A stretch of 64,000 nucleotides of DNA, from NCBI GenBank assembly GCA_013397435.1, contig VZRG01000869.1, positions 240,802-304,801 on the forward strand, written 5' to 3'. The DNA comes from Erythrocercus mccallii (Eukaryota; Chordata; Aves; Passeriformes; Dicruridae). The notes beneath the pieces were generated by a model. The model had not been told where the DNA came from. It ran no database searches and worked only from the letters and a program-made list of their open reading frames with translations. Shown here piece after piece: positions 12,401 through 23,969 of this stretch (position 1 is the stretch's first letter; each line of letters starts with the position of its first letter). The translations under genes were made by a program, and so were the position numbers.

Positions 12401-14500
12401 TCCAAGGACATTTGTCTGGCTTGAGACTCAGCTTAGCAGTTTTATCTCCATTGGTTCATCTCAGGAAGTGGTCAGACATGGTGTGATGTGTCTTGAGATA
12501 AATGGTTTAGTTCAAATGTAGCCAAATTTGCTACTGTCCTGGTACCTTGGCTGCTATATGACACTATGCTGCAGTTTCAGTGGCTTTGGAGTCCCTCCTC
12601 TGCCTAATACAAGTCTAGAAATACACCTAAGTTGGTAGTTGGATTTGGAAGGTGAAAACAACCCTCTGCTGTTTTTTATTTGGCCAGACGTCCCTGCAGA
12701 AGCACACAAGTGTTAGAGGAAAATGTCCCCTCCTGGGCTCTGGGGGCTTAGGTCAGCAGGCTGGAGTTTGGGCAGCCCTGGAAGGAGCTCAGGGGCTCAG
12801 AGCCTCCTGTCCCAGCTGGATGTGGCTCATGGGGACCTTGCTGGGAGCTGCTGGATTCTGTGCTGGGGCACAGTTGTGTCACGGCTGGCACCAGCTGCTG
12901 GGCAGCTGGATACCAAAACTAGAAAAGCACCACAGAGCCGGGAGAGCTTTGTCAGCCCTCTCAGCATTCCCTCCTTCACAGTGTGGAACCACCAGCCAAG
13001 ACCAGCCAGGAAGGACTAGTCCTGTAGTAAAGAGGAAATGCTTTGTCTTTGAGCCTGGCAGCCTTCACATTGCTTTTGGAATTGCACATTGCACATTGCA
13101 CATTGGAATTTGCCTTAAAATATGGAATAAGGTTTCCTCTGGAATAATATTTCCTTAGACTTGGTTTAGCATGCCTACAGTTCAGAACAGATGTGTTTAG
13201 TTTTATTTGGCTGAGAAGTTAGGGGAGCCTGGCATGACTGGACATGAAGTTGTGCATTGGTGGTGTTTATGAATTCTCTTGTGAACGTATGGAAAACATG
13301 TATCATTGTTTCAATTCCTGCTGCTGGAAACAGTAAATAAATGACTGAGTCAGAAGAAAGTGAATCAGTGTGAGGTAGCTCCACTGCCAATCATTTAAGA
13401 GCACACACATGATATGGATAATGATCTGGCCATTCAGAGCAGACCTTTGAGCACTGAAATCCAGGGTTTTCGAAGGAGCCCATCAGAATTAGGTGCCTAA
13501 GTCCTTCTGCTATCAGTGGGAGGTGGGTATATACTTCCTTTAAATATTCAGCTGAGCAGAATGCCTAAGTAACTTTAATTAAATATTTAAATGAGAGCAG
13601 CGTTTCCCTGAGTGCTTGGGCAGCACATTCCTACCAGGAGGCACAGATTGCCTCTAGACACAGCCCTACAGCCTGAAACAGCTCCTGGTTATGCCCACTT
13701 CAGTCTCTGCTCATGCTGGAGCAGAAGGACATGAGATGCTCACCATGTGAGAGGTCAGACAAACTCAGGATGGTTTCTGTTTGCTGTACTGATGTGTGAA
13801 ATGACTCTTGTTTATCCAGCAGTAAAGCTGCATGTTTCTCAAAGGTGGGATGTTCACCCAGACACTGATGTTCCAGCAGAGGGGCTGTGGTGTCCCTTAC
13901 TGCAGAACCACCAGGAATCTTTGCAGTCTATTGATTTCCTCCTTGCCTCACTTCTGTGCTCCCTTGGGCAGTGTGCATGGACTGGTGCTGTGGATGTCAG
14001 CAAGACAAGGGTTAAATACAGCTATTTTACTTTTGGAAGCATAGTGGGAGGTGTAGCTCTGATCTTGTAAAGGATCCTGTTGCTGGCAGCACAGCCTGCT
14101 CCAATTACAACACAAGGGCTGAAACAAGGCCTGGACTCTGTCTGTCCCCTGCTGTGGTGGTGGCACTGTCACTGCTTTTTGTGGTAAGTAGGGCAATTTT
14201 AGTGCCAGTCACCTCTCTGAATGCAGCCTTGCAAAGACATGTGCAAAGTCATTGATTTTTCTTTAATCCCAGAGTGTTTTCCCTCTCTGAGATCATGGAG
14301 CTGGCAGGACAGCCTTGCCTGCAGAGGATTTGCTTCCACTTGGGCTCCAGCCAGCCAGGCAAGACAGGAATCCTAAGTGCTGCTTTATGGCTCATCTAGA
14401 GCAGCCAACCTTGGTGCTTTCTTCTCCAGTTCAGCCTCTCAGCACAGGCTGGCCCTGGGGAACTGTTTGCTGTTTTTCCCTCTTGTGTGGGTTTACCCAG
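9442..14500. other. Non-coding stretch, no gene seen
   Basis: No gene or named transposon recognised. It contains AT-rich pieces (10300-10350, with an 8-bp inverted repeat CTTTAAAA/TTTTAAAG) and a short heptamer repeat at 13081-13101. Open frames are small and lack family features. Confidence 0.55.
13081..13101. repeat. (ATTGCAC)3 short tandem repeat
   Basis: Three exact copies of a 7-base unit, followed by a partial fourth copy. Confidence 0.85.
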
Positions 14501-14689
14501 GGCAGGCAAAGGAGGAATGGAAGCATCTTCCTCATGTGGGTGTGATGCTGATGTCTTGAAGGTCTGGAAAAGGCTGTTGCACGAGGCAGTGCAGACACAC
14601 AAGCACGAGAGGCAGGAGTATTACCTGGGATGCTACACCGTCTGCCACCCAAAGGGTCTTCATACAGTTCTGGTGGGCCAGGAGTCAAG
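14501..14689 (+). CDS. Candidate internal coding exon, unidentified gene
   Basis: This is the most exon-like segment in the window. A pyrimidine-rich tract followed by TTTACCCAG ends at 14500, and a consensus donor (AAG|GTGAGG) follows 14689. The interval is 189 bases, a multiple of three, with phase 2 at both ends. Only one of three frames stays open across it, and that frame's stop (TGA, 14691-14693) falls inside the donor. The last 45 codons have about 73% G or C at third positions and use CTG, CAG, GAG, CAC and AAG, while the first 17 codons do not show this bias. The peptide includes VWKRLLHEAVQTHKHERQ and then EYYLGCYTVCHPKGLHTVLV. The YLG..V..PKG pattern resembles the first strand of PTB/PID domains, but this is weak and I do not recognise the protein. 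No partner exon was found. The next strong acceptor (near 15186) would give an immediate stop in this phase. A chance open frame between splice-like sites remains quite possible. Confidence 0.3.
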
Positions 14690-16743
14690 GTGAGGGGCTT
14701 GGAGTGAGATAAGGCCACAGAAGAAGTGAGAAACGGGCTTGGGAACTCAGTCAAATTCCCAAATGGTGAGGCTCCCCAGAGTTGCAGGGTCTTCCTGTGC
14801 TGCTTCTGTGTTCAGGAGCTTTTCAGTCCAGTAATAATGTGTCTGTAGGTGACAGCCCTTGATGACACCCTCTGACAGACTAGTTAAGCCCATGCCTGGA
14901 AGCCATGTACAAACCTAACCTCCCTTAGTGATAGGCTGTGCATCAGGGAATTGTCCTGAAGGATCACTGGCTCCAAAGGCTGCTGGAGGGTGTCAGGAGC
15001 TTATTGTTGAGGAGAAACCATACCCTGACCTGAAATTCCTGCTCAGGCATCACTTGTTGCCCTAGCAAGTAAGCAGGACCCTACTGAGGTCCTGTGCTGT
15101 GTTATACAAAGTCAAAAATGAAAACTTCTGGTTGCTATCAGAGGATGAAGCCCAGCCTGCCCAGTCTCCTGGCTCTACTTGTTTCCCAGTTGAGAGAACT
15201 ATACCCAGATATGCCATCATATTCCTGCATGGCTTGTGGGTCCCAGTTTGGGAATTCAGCATCTAGAATGGAACAAGCAGCTTATTTGAAATCCCTACGC
15301 ACCACTCTGTAATTAAGAATAAGAGAGAGAATTGCTATTAATTAGTTTTCATTGACCCATTTTTGACCCTCTAAATGCCGTTGTGGTGCACTAGGTCTCT
15401 GTCAGCCTCTGCTCTGGGGAGAGATTAATCTTTGTTACTGTTTTGCATTAGCCTGGCTCTCTTCGTTAGTTTCTCATTAACGTTCTGGTGGGTTGGTGCT
15501 GCCAGTGGAGGAGGAACATTCACACACAACAATGTTAGGAAATGAAACCATTTTCTAAGGGACAGTAGTGGCCCAGGGCGCTGCTGCCAGACACTGTGGC
15601 CAGGCCCTGGCCATTGCAGGCAGCATAGCAGCAAATGATGGCCACAGAACAGCCCCTGCTTAGCTCCAGGGGAGGATGCAGCTGGAACACCAGGGAATAA
15701 CTGAGGTACAAGCCTAGCTTTTCTGTTAACCAGGATACAACCCTGTGGCTTTCTACCTGGGATGAGAGATCCAGTGAAAGTTCCCTCACAGATATTTTAC
15801 CAGAGTAAGGAGCAAGTGGAGACCCTCCGGCCTTAACATAATTCCAGCTGATGTTCACCAAAAGAAAGATCAGCACCAAGAGGTCATATTGTTTTGCTGC
15901 TCTGTGACCTCCCTGTGCTATATAAATGGGGAGAAGAGCTTTAGTTAGTTTCCCTTTTACCACGCGAGTATGGAATTGCAGAAGTTTGCTTGGCTGTTGT
16001 CAGTGTTGTGGTCCCGCCATGAGAACAACACAGCTAACAACAATAAAGGAATAATGGGATGGTGTTTGTTATGAGTCCCAGACACAGGTCACAGAGAGCT
16101 GCTGCTCCCCTCAAGGAGCAACCCTCACAGCGATCCATTCTGTGAGGGATAAAATGAATAATTTCTGGTGATTTCCCAGGAATTGGTGAATGAATCAATG
16201 GGCAAGTCAAGAGGGAAGCTCTTCTGGCTCCTGGGGCTGTCTGGTGTACTCAGCTCTGCACTTTGGGGAGCAGAGCACACTACTGGTGTCACCTGGAAGT
16301 GGTGTGATGGATGTAGAAGTGCAGCCTGCTGTTCTCTCACAGCTATTTCAGAATCCCACAAATCATTATCTAGGAATGATTAATTCCTGTACAAGTGCTG
16401 TAAATATGTAGATATGTATCAGGTTTATAGCAGTCTGTTGCAACATTACAATGAGTTTCATTGAAAACCAAAGTCCTGGATCAAGGAAATGTTTCTTTTC
16501 AGCAGCGCATGGGAGTTCCTGAAACAACCTGGTAAATGCAGTCCTTGAAGGTTCTGAAATTCAAAGGGAAATAGAGAAACAAAAGCATATGTTTGAAAAA
16601 GCAACTAACCATTGCTTTTAGATTTCTTGCATATACATTTGGAATATTTGGTATTGTTACTAATATTGCAAAGGCTGCCATGCAAATTTGGGAATGGGTT
16701 TCAAGTGTCAGTGGCTAGCTAAATTAGGAAACACATGATAAAG
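14690..16743. other. Non-coding stretch, no gene seen
   Basis: If the exon at 14.5 kb is real, this would be intron. A TAAT-rich, AT-rich part at about 15300-15360 could be regulatory. The reverse open frame at 15535-15963 (142 codons, GTG start) has no recognisable domain and is of a length expected by chance. Confidence 0.5.
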
Positions 16744-16960
16744 TAGAATAGACTATTTTATTTGGAAGGGGCCTACAATGATTGTGTCATTCCAACTGCC
16801 TGACTGATTCAGGGCTGACCAAAAGTTAAAGTGTGTTGTTATATGCTTTGTCCAAATGCCTCTTAAAAACTGACAGTCTCGGAGAATTTTTTGTCCACTG
16901 GGAATCCTGTTTCAGCGTTTGATTACCCTCTCAGTAAAGAAATGCTTGAAGAATGTAACA
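16744..16960 (-). mobile_element. Old CR1 LINE 3' fragment
   Basis: Read on the plus strand it follows the reverse complement of an avian CR1 3' end: a degraded AGAATAG start, TTTGGAAGGGGCC, CATTCCAACTGCCTGA, TTCAGGGCTGACCAAAAGTT, TTGTCCAAATGCCTCTTAAA, and then CCCTCTCAGTAAAGAAATGC. Many substitutions relative to the remembered consensus indicate an old copy. It is 5' truncated, as is usual for CR1, and carries no open reverse transcriptase frame. Confidence 0.8.
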
Positions 16961-19729
16961 TTAACACCAGTCAGACTCGGGGTAATGTAAGAAAGCTGGG
17001 AAGGATCTGGATGTGATGCTTTAAATGTGTCTCAGTGTCACTGGCGATAACTTTCTTCTGGTGGAACAAGAGCTTGGAAAGCCAGGAAGAAGCAGATTGA
17101 GAGGGAATGAAGGAACTCTTGGGTCAGCTGGCCTGAGGGAGTTCAAAAATATGACAAGTGCCTGTGTAAACATGGGATGTTACCTGTGAGGGAACCTGGA
17201 TGGAGCCCTATCAGTTTCAAGCTATTTCCTCCTTTCTTCACTGCCCTGGAGGGCCCCCCTGGGGCTTTGTGGTTGCTCTGCGAGGGGATTGTTGGTGCAG
17301 GCACTTGAGAATTTTCAGGGTGTGCAAACACAATCTTCAAACCTGTTGCTTGGATTCAAAGTTTCGATGTTTGGACACATCAGGTATGTGGTATGTTCCT
17401 AATCTCTAAGGTGATGAGGGTAGTTCCGATGATCAGGTTGGAGAGGTAAATACTCACCACCACGTACTTCAATGTTACCTTGAACAAAGGGCTGAAAAAT
17501 GTGATCCATTGTTTCAGCAAACATTCCTGCAAGGGAATATATTTGCTAACTTGTGGGCGAAAGCAAGATCTGAAGGGATGTGAGCTCACTCCAAGGTAAT
17601 TTTGTTTACACATTTCAAATACACGATTGCAAATAACTTTTGCTTTCTGCCTTCTGTGCCCCTCTGGAAGCTGTGCACTCAGAAGGAGTTGCCTGCCAAA
17701 CTCAAAGAAAACTTAATTTCTGTCTTAGCATGAGCTGAAGGTCTGGACTTATTCAAACTGGGGTGGGGAAGACAGGGCTTTTTGCCTATGGAAAATGGAG
17801 CTTTCCTAGTGCTAGCATGCTGCCCAGGATTCTTGGTGGTAGTTTGAAGGCGTGAAGCAATGCAGCACCACAGGAACAGCAGCTGACCAGAGGTTCCCCC
17901 AGAATTCCCACTGAGAGCTGCAGCAGTATTTCAGACTACCAGTAAGAGTATTCCTCATCAGACATGGCCAATTTCAGTCACTGCAAATATTTTCCCATTA
18001 AAAGGGAACCTTCGCCCAAATCGGGTAACAGTTGTAACATTAAAAAAAAGGAAACAAACCCTCCGTGAGATGAAATAAACAGCTGGAAATATACAGCTTT
18101 CTACAAGGGCTAGAAATAGCCCTGACAAAGGATCAGCTGGAATAAGGACTTGTCAGGATGTAGTTTTGGAAGGGGGAGAGCTGCTGCATCTCCCGGCTGC
18201 AGCAGCTGAGGATGAGGTAGATGCAGCATATGTCAGAAATGTCTAGACAAGGTGGAAAGCTTATTACAAGTATTGGGGAGGGAAAAAAAAAAAGAAAAAA
18301 GAAAGGAAGGAGAAAAAAGAGAAACAAAGAGCCAGTAGATTGCATGATTATACGTTGCCTAAAGGAGACAGGTTGAGATTATATAATTCTCTGGGGAAAC
18401 TCTACTTGAAACAATTATATGTTCAATTGGGTGCACTATATTAAGGTTTTTAAATAAAAAAAAAAGAGACTGAATTCTCAGAAAAGTGTGGAGGAGGTAG
18501 TGAAGTGCTGAGCAGAAAATATTTTTTAAGTCTTTATATGTACTGCATAGTGGGGGAGAAAGAGACAGCAGAGAAAAGGATGCATTTGACACACGTCAGA
18601 GATATCAACAGCTCCAGTGACAATTCTAAGGAAATTAAATGGAAATTAAAGGGAAGTATTTTAGAGCAGAAGTCCCAAAAGCACTTAAAAATACGGAGCA
18701 TCAGAAAAGCTCAGCATCAGCCAGCAGTGGGGGATCAGCTCCTTTCATGGCCAGTATGCAAAGCACAGTGGGCCAAGCCTGAGTCAGCTCTGAGATATCA
18801 GGACTCAGCCTGATGCACATCAAAAGCTGTGCTAGAATGCAGGAGAACCTCCAGGGCAGACAGCTCCTTCCAGCAGGGAAAAGCTGTGGAATGTCAGCAT
18901 CCTGTCAAAAAAAGGGAAAGAATTGGGACACCTTGACTTCCTTATTTCAGTTTCTCATAATCTTGCAAAGCCATATAATAGAGTGTTGTGTGTGCCCAGT
19001 GGTCCTCCACTAAAACTCAGCTGTCACTTGGCTGTCATCCCTTGGCCATGGCACCATGTGGCTTCTTCTCCAGGCCAGTGCTTTCCTTCATTTCTCTGCC
19101 TCACTCGTTTCAGCCCCTGCCTATCTCAGGGGTATTTTCACCCTTCTCATTTCTGCCTTGCCAGGGACAGAGACAGGTGTGATAAAATGCCCCTTTACTT
19201 CCTTTGGACTCCCACTATGCACAGGATCCCAAAAATCAGGCAGCCCTGTAGCCTGGAAGAGAGAGGATCCGCAGAGATGTACACCAGCATCCAAGCAGGA
19301 GAACAAGGAGTGTGTTCTCTAAGGAAGCAGAGGGAAAGACACTCATGTGTTTCCATTTCCTCAGAAACACATCCCAAAAAAAACCCCACAAGAGGGTGAG
19401 TCATCCATAGATGATATTGGCCTCCCTGAGCTGCAGCTGCTGGCTTTTAATTATATAATTTTAACTTAACAATAAAATAAAAGAAGGAAGGAATGATGGG
19501 ATAGGATGCATATCATTGTCTCCCTATAGCCCTCTCCTTTTTCCAGCATAGATGAAGGAGATTGGATGTTGGATCTGAGGTCTTTAAGCTATGAGCTGGT
19601 CATGTACATGTGAGTTTCAGTCATCATATCTGCAGGCTTCAGGTACAACTTTGTGGGATCATATAAGATCATATATTTGGTGAAAACTGTGAAAAAATTA
19701 TTAATATTCTCTCTTTTTACATAAATACT
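16961..19729. other. Non-coding stretch, no gene seen
   Basis: No recognised gene. Notable only for a purine tract at 18276-18332. A forward open frame (18923-19399) ends at a GTGAGT that resembles a splice donor, but its composition is not protein-like and it has no family match that I know. Confidence 0.5.
18276..18332 (+). repeat. Polypurine tract (A/G-rich)
   Basis: Nearly pure A and G on the plus strand for about 55 bases (GGGAGGGA, long A runs, GAAAGGAAGGAG), with a single C near the right end. Such tracts are polymorphic and can form triplex DNA; nothing shows a specific role here. Confidence 0.75.
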
Positions 19730-20575
19730 TCAACATTAATCAATATCTTTCTGCTGAAGGCAGTACAAAACTGGGAGGAGTGGCTGATGCGTCTGAGGGT
19801 TGTGCTGTCACCCAGGGAGACCTGGACAGGCTGGAGAGATGGGCCAACAGGAGCCTGATGCAGTTCAACAAGGGGAGTTACAAAGTCCTGTCCTGGAGGA
19901 GGAACAACCCCAGGCACTGGGGTACCCAGTGTACCCAGGTACTGTCTGGGTACTTCCCAGCTGCAGCAGCTGTGCACAGGAAGGACTTGGAGGCCCTGAT
20001 GGACACCAGGCTGTCCAAGGGCCAGCCACGTGCCCTCAAGGCAAGGAAGGCACCTGACACCCTGGGCTGCTTTAGGCAGAGCAGTGTCAGCAGGGGAGGT
20101 GATGATCCTTCCCCTCCACTCTGCACTGTGGGACAAATTTGAGGTGCTGTATCCAGCACTGGCCTCCCAGTGCTGGATACAAGAGATGTGGATATGGAGG
20201 AATGAGTTAAAGGCAGGGTCAGGATTTAAGGGTTGGAGTGTTTAGTGTGTGAGGAGAGGCTGGGGTTGTTTGGCCTAGAAAAGGGAAGGCTCAGAGGCAT
20301 ATCCTGTCAAAAGACACAAACTGAAATGCAAGAAGTTGTATTTAAATATATGAAAAACCTCACTGAGAGGGTGGTCAGACATGGGAACAGGCTGTCCAGA
20401 GCTGTAGTGGTGTTTCTACCCTTGGAGATCCAATCCGACTAGACGTGATCCCGAGCCACCTGCCCTCTGTGACCCTGCTCTGAGCAGGACATTTGTGCTG
20501 GATGATCCACAGAGCACCCTTCTGACCTCAGCAATTCTGGGACTTTGTGGTTCTTCTGGGACTTTGGTGGTTCTT
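19730..20575 (+). mobile_element. CR1 LINE, degraded 3' half (RT C-terminus and 3' UTR)
   Basis: This is a long, degraded forward-strand copy. It starts near a degraded TTCAACATTAATCAATATCT and then AAACTGGGAGGAGTGGCTGA. It continues through the end of the CR1 reverse transcriptase frame, where the translation reads DLDRLERWANRSLMQFNKG and RRNNP, matching the usual 'DLdrLErWa...LmkFNKgK' ending. It then enters the 3' region (AGGAGAGGCTGGGGTTGTTT, GGAACAGGCTGTCCAGAG) and ends with GTGATCCCGAGCCACCTGCC, GACCTCAGCAATTCTGGGAC and decayed ATTCTGTG-like repeats. About 120 codons at 19780-20142 are still open by chance. Internal deletions make it shorter than the consensus. The copy is non-functional: it has no endonuclease and no full reverse transcriptase. 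It contains a perfect hairpin at 20148-20181. Confidence 0.88.
20148..20181. repeat. Perfect 15-bp inverted repeat (hairpin) inside CR1
   Basis: The left arm at 20148-20162 is TGTATCCAGCACTGG, the loop CCTC lies at 20163-20166, and the right arm at 20167-20181 is CCAGTGCTGGATACA. The arms are exact reverse complements. The CR1 consensus as I remember it (TGTCCAGTTCTGGGC...CCCAGTACAAGAAG) is at most imperfectly palindromic here, so the perfect match appears to be derived. Confidence 0.95.
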
Positions 20576-20773
20576 ACCATCAAATTATTTATTTGGCTGC
20601 CAATGAGTCAAGATGATCTAGTGAAGAACTGAAGCAATTCTGTGTTCAGCGTGAAGCTTCCGCTGGCTGGAGGGAATGAGTGGAGACAGACCATCAGTCT
20701 GTCAACTGGACAATCCTTCTTCCATTTCTGCCAGGGTCTCTGGGCTGGTTGGGACTAAAGCAGTACCTTGGAA
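20576..20773. other. Spacer between two tail-to-tail CR1 copies
   Basis: About 200 bases of unique-looking sequence between the 3' end of the forward CR1 and the 3' end of the reverse CR1. No gene is seen. Confidence 0.6.
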
Positions 20774-21465
20774 TTACAGAATCACAGAATCACTGGGTTG
20801 GAAGAGACCTTCAAGATCATCAAGTCCAACCCATGCCCTAACACCTCAACTAAAACATGGCACCAAGTGCCACATCCAGTCTTTTTTAAACACATCCAGG
20901 GATGGTGACTCCACCACCTCCCTGGGCAGACCATTCCAATACTTTATCGCTCTTCCAGTAAAAAAATTTTTCCTAATATCCAACCTATATTTCCCTTGGC
21001 ACAGTGTCCTCTCATTCTATCAGTTGCTGCCTGGAGAAAGAGACCAACCCCACCTGACTACAGNNNNNNNNNNNNNNNNNNNNNNNNNNNNNNNNNNNNN
21101 NNNNNNNNNNNNNNNNNNNNNNNNNNNNNNNNNNNNNNNNNNNNNNNNNNNNNNNNNNNNNNNNNNNNNNNNNNNNNNNNNNNNNNNNNNNNNNNNNNNN
21201 NNNNNNNNNNNNNNNNNNNNNNNNNNNNNNNNNNNNNNNNNNNNNNNNNNNNNNNNNNNNNNNNNNNNNNNNNNNNNNNNNNNNNNNNNNNNNNNNNNNN
21301 NNNNNNNNNNNNNNNNNNNNNNNNNNNNNNNNNNNNNNNNNNNNNNNNNNNNNNNNNNNNNNNNNNNNNNNNNNNNNNNNNNNNNNNNNNNNNNNNNNNN
21401 NNNNNNNNNGGGCAAGATTGACCTCCCTGCTCATGCTGGCCACACTATTCCTGACACAGGCCTGG
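20774..21465 (-). mobile_element. CR1 LINE copy, reverse strand, interrupted by assembly gap
   Basis: Starts with CAGAATCACAGAATCACTGG, the reverse complement of the CR1 terminal ATTCTGTG repeats. It runs through TTGGAAGAGACCTTCAAGAT, CATCAAGTCCAACCCATGCC, GGTGACTCCACCACCTCCCT and GTTGCTGCCTGGAGAAAGAG up to the gap at 21064. After the gap, GACCTCCCTGCTCATGCTGG and CACACTATTCCTGACACAGG are again reverse-strand CR1 (upstream part), so the element spans the gap. It is much closer to the remembered consensus than the neighbouring forward copy, so it is younger. The coding part, if any, is hidden by Ns. Confidence 0.85.
21064..21409. other. Assembly gap (346 N)
   Basis: A run of 346 unresolved bases inside the reverse-strand CR1. 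Any open frame reported across it is meaningless. Confidence 0.99.
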
Positions 21466-21486
21466 AATAGGTAATGAATAGGTAAT
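21465..21486. repeat. 11-bp tandem duplication
   Basis: GAATAGGTAAT occurs twice in direct succession, followed by GAATGG, at the right edge of the CR1 copy. Confidence 0.8.
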
Positions 21487-23460
21487 GAATGGAAACCACC
21501 CTTGGAACATCTAGTGTCTGGAATGCACTTCTGCACAAATTTCCCTGGACTGTTCTCAGGTGATTGAAGCTGGTCCTGTACTTTGCATGTGATATTGGAT
21601 CAGGTTCTGCTCTTTCTCTTTATTGATGCACACAGTGAATCAGAATGGCAACTTCTCACCCTGTTGGGGTTTTCTTTGTTAGGGTTTTCTTTCTTTTAAT
21701 TTCCATCTGAAGGTACTAAATATTTTGACTGTAGAATGGGGAAATGCTGCTACCTCATGCCATGTCGATCAGGGTGTAAAAAGGTGCCAGAATGACTTTG
21801 CTGTCTCACCTATTTCTGATGGCACTAACAGTGCTGTCAGAGAAAAGCAGAGCAAGGGGAAAAGGCATTATTCAGTCTGGAGAGAAAATTGTGGTGGCCA
21901 GAGATGATGGGACAGACGTGACTGAGGTTTCTCCAACAGAACACCTCCTAGCCTGCTCTGCTGCCTTGTTTGCCACCTTGGTGGTGTGTCAGGCAGGACT
22001 TGGACATTAATGAACACAAGGAGGCTTGAATTTGGCAACTGTTAATTGCAGACAACTGTGGGAGTGACAACGCCAAGATTGTCACTGTAATGCCAAAAAG
22101 ATCCAACGGGAGTGCTTAAAATTCAGTCATGTAGGATTGTATTTAGAACCTGTTCTCACCTCTCATGGTGGCTCTACACAAATCCTGCTGGATTATCGTC
22201 GCTCTTCAAAGCCAAGTACACATTTGAAGTTCCTAAATTATGGTAGAATTTTAGACTTTTTTTTCTCTCTAAGCACTGCTTGTCTCTGGTTGATCCTTTT
22301 GTATGCTGTGGTTACATCTTACGCATGGGGGTGTTGGAGATCCTCTGCAGTGTGCCCAGACTCCGCTTCCCAATGCTGAATGGCCTTGCAGGTCACACCA
22401 TCCCTGCCTGGCAGGGCATGGTGGCAAGAGAGACATCCCTTCTGCCACCAAGCATGGCTGGGGAAAGCTCTGTCTCCTCTGTCTTGTGCTTTGAAATGTC
22501 TGCTCAGGACAACACTGTTTCCAGAAAAGGCTGTTCCCTTGGATGGGAGTGGGTTTTTGTTTCTTTGGATGTTTCAGATGCTCTGTCTCAGTGTTGGTAT
22601 TGAAGGCACAAGGTTGGTCCTCAGCACCCCAGACAGAGGGAGGAGCATTGTGTTAATGAGGGCTCTTCAGTGCAGGTGCCCTGCATTGGAGCTGGCTCTC
22701 CTCTTAGGAGAGCTTAGGAGCTGCAGGGGATGATGCTGAGTGTGAGGAACAAGCCTTAAACTTGCTGACATGCATTTTGGCTTGAGCAGTGTCTCAATGT
22801 GACATGTTTTATTGCTTTAGTGGCCTGTGGCTGCTCAGCAGAGCAGAAAGCTGCTGGGGTGTTTTATTCTGGTGCATTACTCCGAGTCCCTGAAGGACCT
22901 TACCCAGGCTGGGCATCCCCAGCAGCAGAGCTTGCTTGGGGCTGGGAGCTGCTGGAGAGCAAGGCAGGGAGCTCTGCTGGCAGGAGTGGCCATCAGTAGC
23001 CAGCTTCCTGTGGACATCTTCTGGAGGCTCAGAAAAAGGGGCAAGGGGGGATGCTCTAGTATTTGATGGGAGCAAACATGAAATTTTACCAAACTGTTTC
23101 TTGGCTTTCCTGCCTTTGTGGGGTCAGAGGGATGCTGAAACTTCAAAAAAGTGAAGAAATGTGCAGGTGAGCTGAATTGGAGGCCTCATGTACACACTTG
23201 CAATAAACCCCTGTGTAAGTGGCTACAAGACCTGAATCTGAGAATTCGCTGTGTAATTTGTATTTCTATGCATAAGTAGATATTTCTATATTTGGTGTGA
23301 GAAAAAGAACTCCAGTGTGAACACAAGAGAATCCCATATGGCTGATAAGAAAAGAAAATGTGGAATATTAAGTTGTCTTTAGTGTTGCTACTGCAGCATT
23401 TGTGCTCTTGCTCTCTGTCCTTTGGAAATATAGAGGAGACAATGCAGTACCTCTAGTACA

Positions 23461-23530
23461 AACCTCCCACCCCAAACCCAAAACTAAAACCAAAACTAAA
23501 CAAAAAACCCCAACCAAACTAAATAAACAC
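23461..23530 (+). repeat. A/C-rich low-complexity stretch
   Basis: Runs of CCCAAA, AAACCAAAACTAAAC and similar with almost no G or T. Confidence 0.7.
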
Positions 23531-23942
23531 ACTTAAAGAATGAAACTCATAGGTGTATGGACAACCTGGAAGTTTTGAGACAGTGGCAAAGCACTGAATC
23601 GCCAGCTGGAGAGGCAGATGATTTTGACCCTCCTCTCTTCTCCCAGGTGAATCTTTCTGAAACACTGAAGGCCTTTATTGCTATAAATGCTCATCCCTCA
23701 CTGTTGGCCTTGCATGTCACTGGAAGGAAAATACTACAGCTTTTTTTGTGGGTTGATCCATTTTGTGTTGGATTCTCGTGGAGAGCAAAGGAATTTTTTC
23801 TAAACTTTGAAAGGTCAGTCTCCATGCCTGGCCAAGAACCCAGAGCTAAGTGATAAATGGGAGATATTTGTGTCTTGTAGTGTTGTTTCCTGTTGCCGTA
23901 AATAGTTTTGTGGGGTTTTAGTTTAGCTTTTTGGTAGGTTTT

Positions 23943-23969
23943 TTGTTGTTGTTGTTGTTGTTGTTGTTG
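23943..23969 (+). repeat. (TTG)9 microsatellite
   Basis: Nine uninterrupted TTG units flanked by T runs. Confidence 0.95.

Noticed and set aside
15187..15312. Downstream partner exon for the 14.5-kb candidate exon (strong acceptor, open to a stop at 15310)
   Set aside because: Joining it to the phase-2 donor at 14689 gives a stop codon at once, so the two do not fit together.
19780..20142. A 120-codon host protein
   Set aside because: The translation is the end of the CR1 reverse transcriptase frame and part of its 3' region, so it belongs to the transposon.
20676..21536. Open frames of 131-264 codons on both strands
   Set aside because: They are made mostly of the N gap, translated as X.
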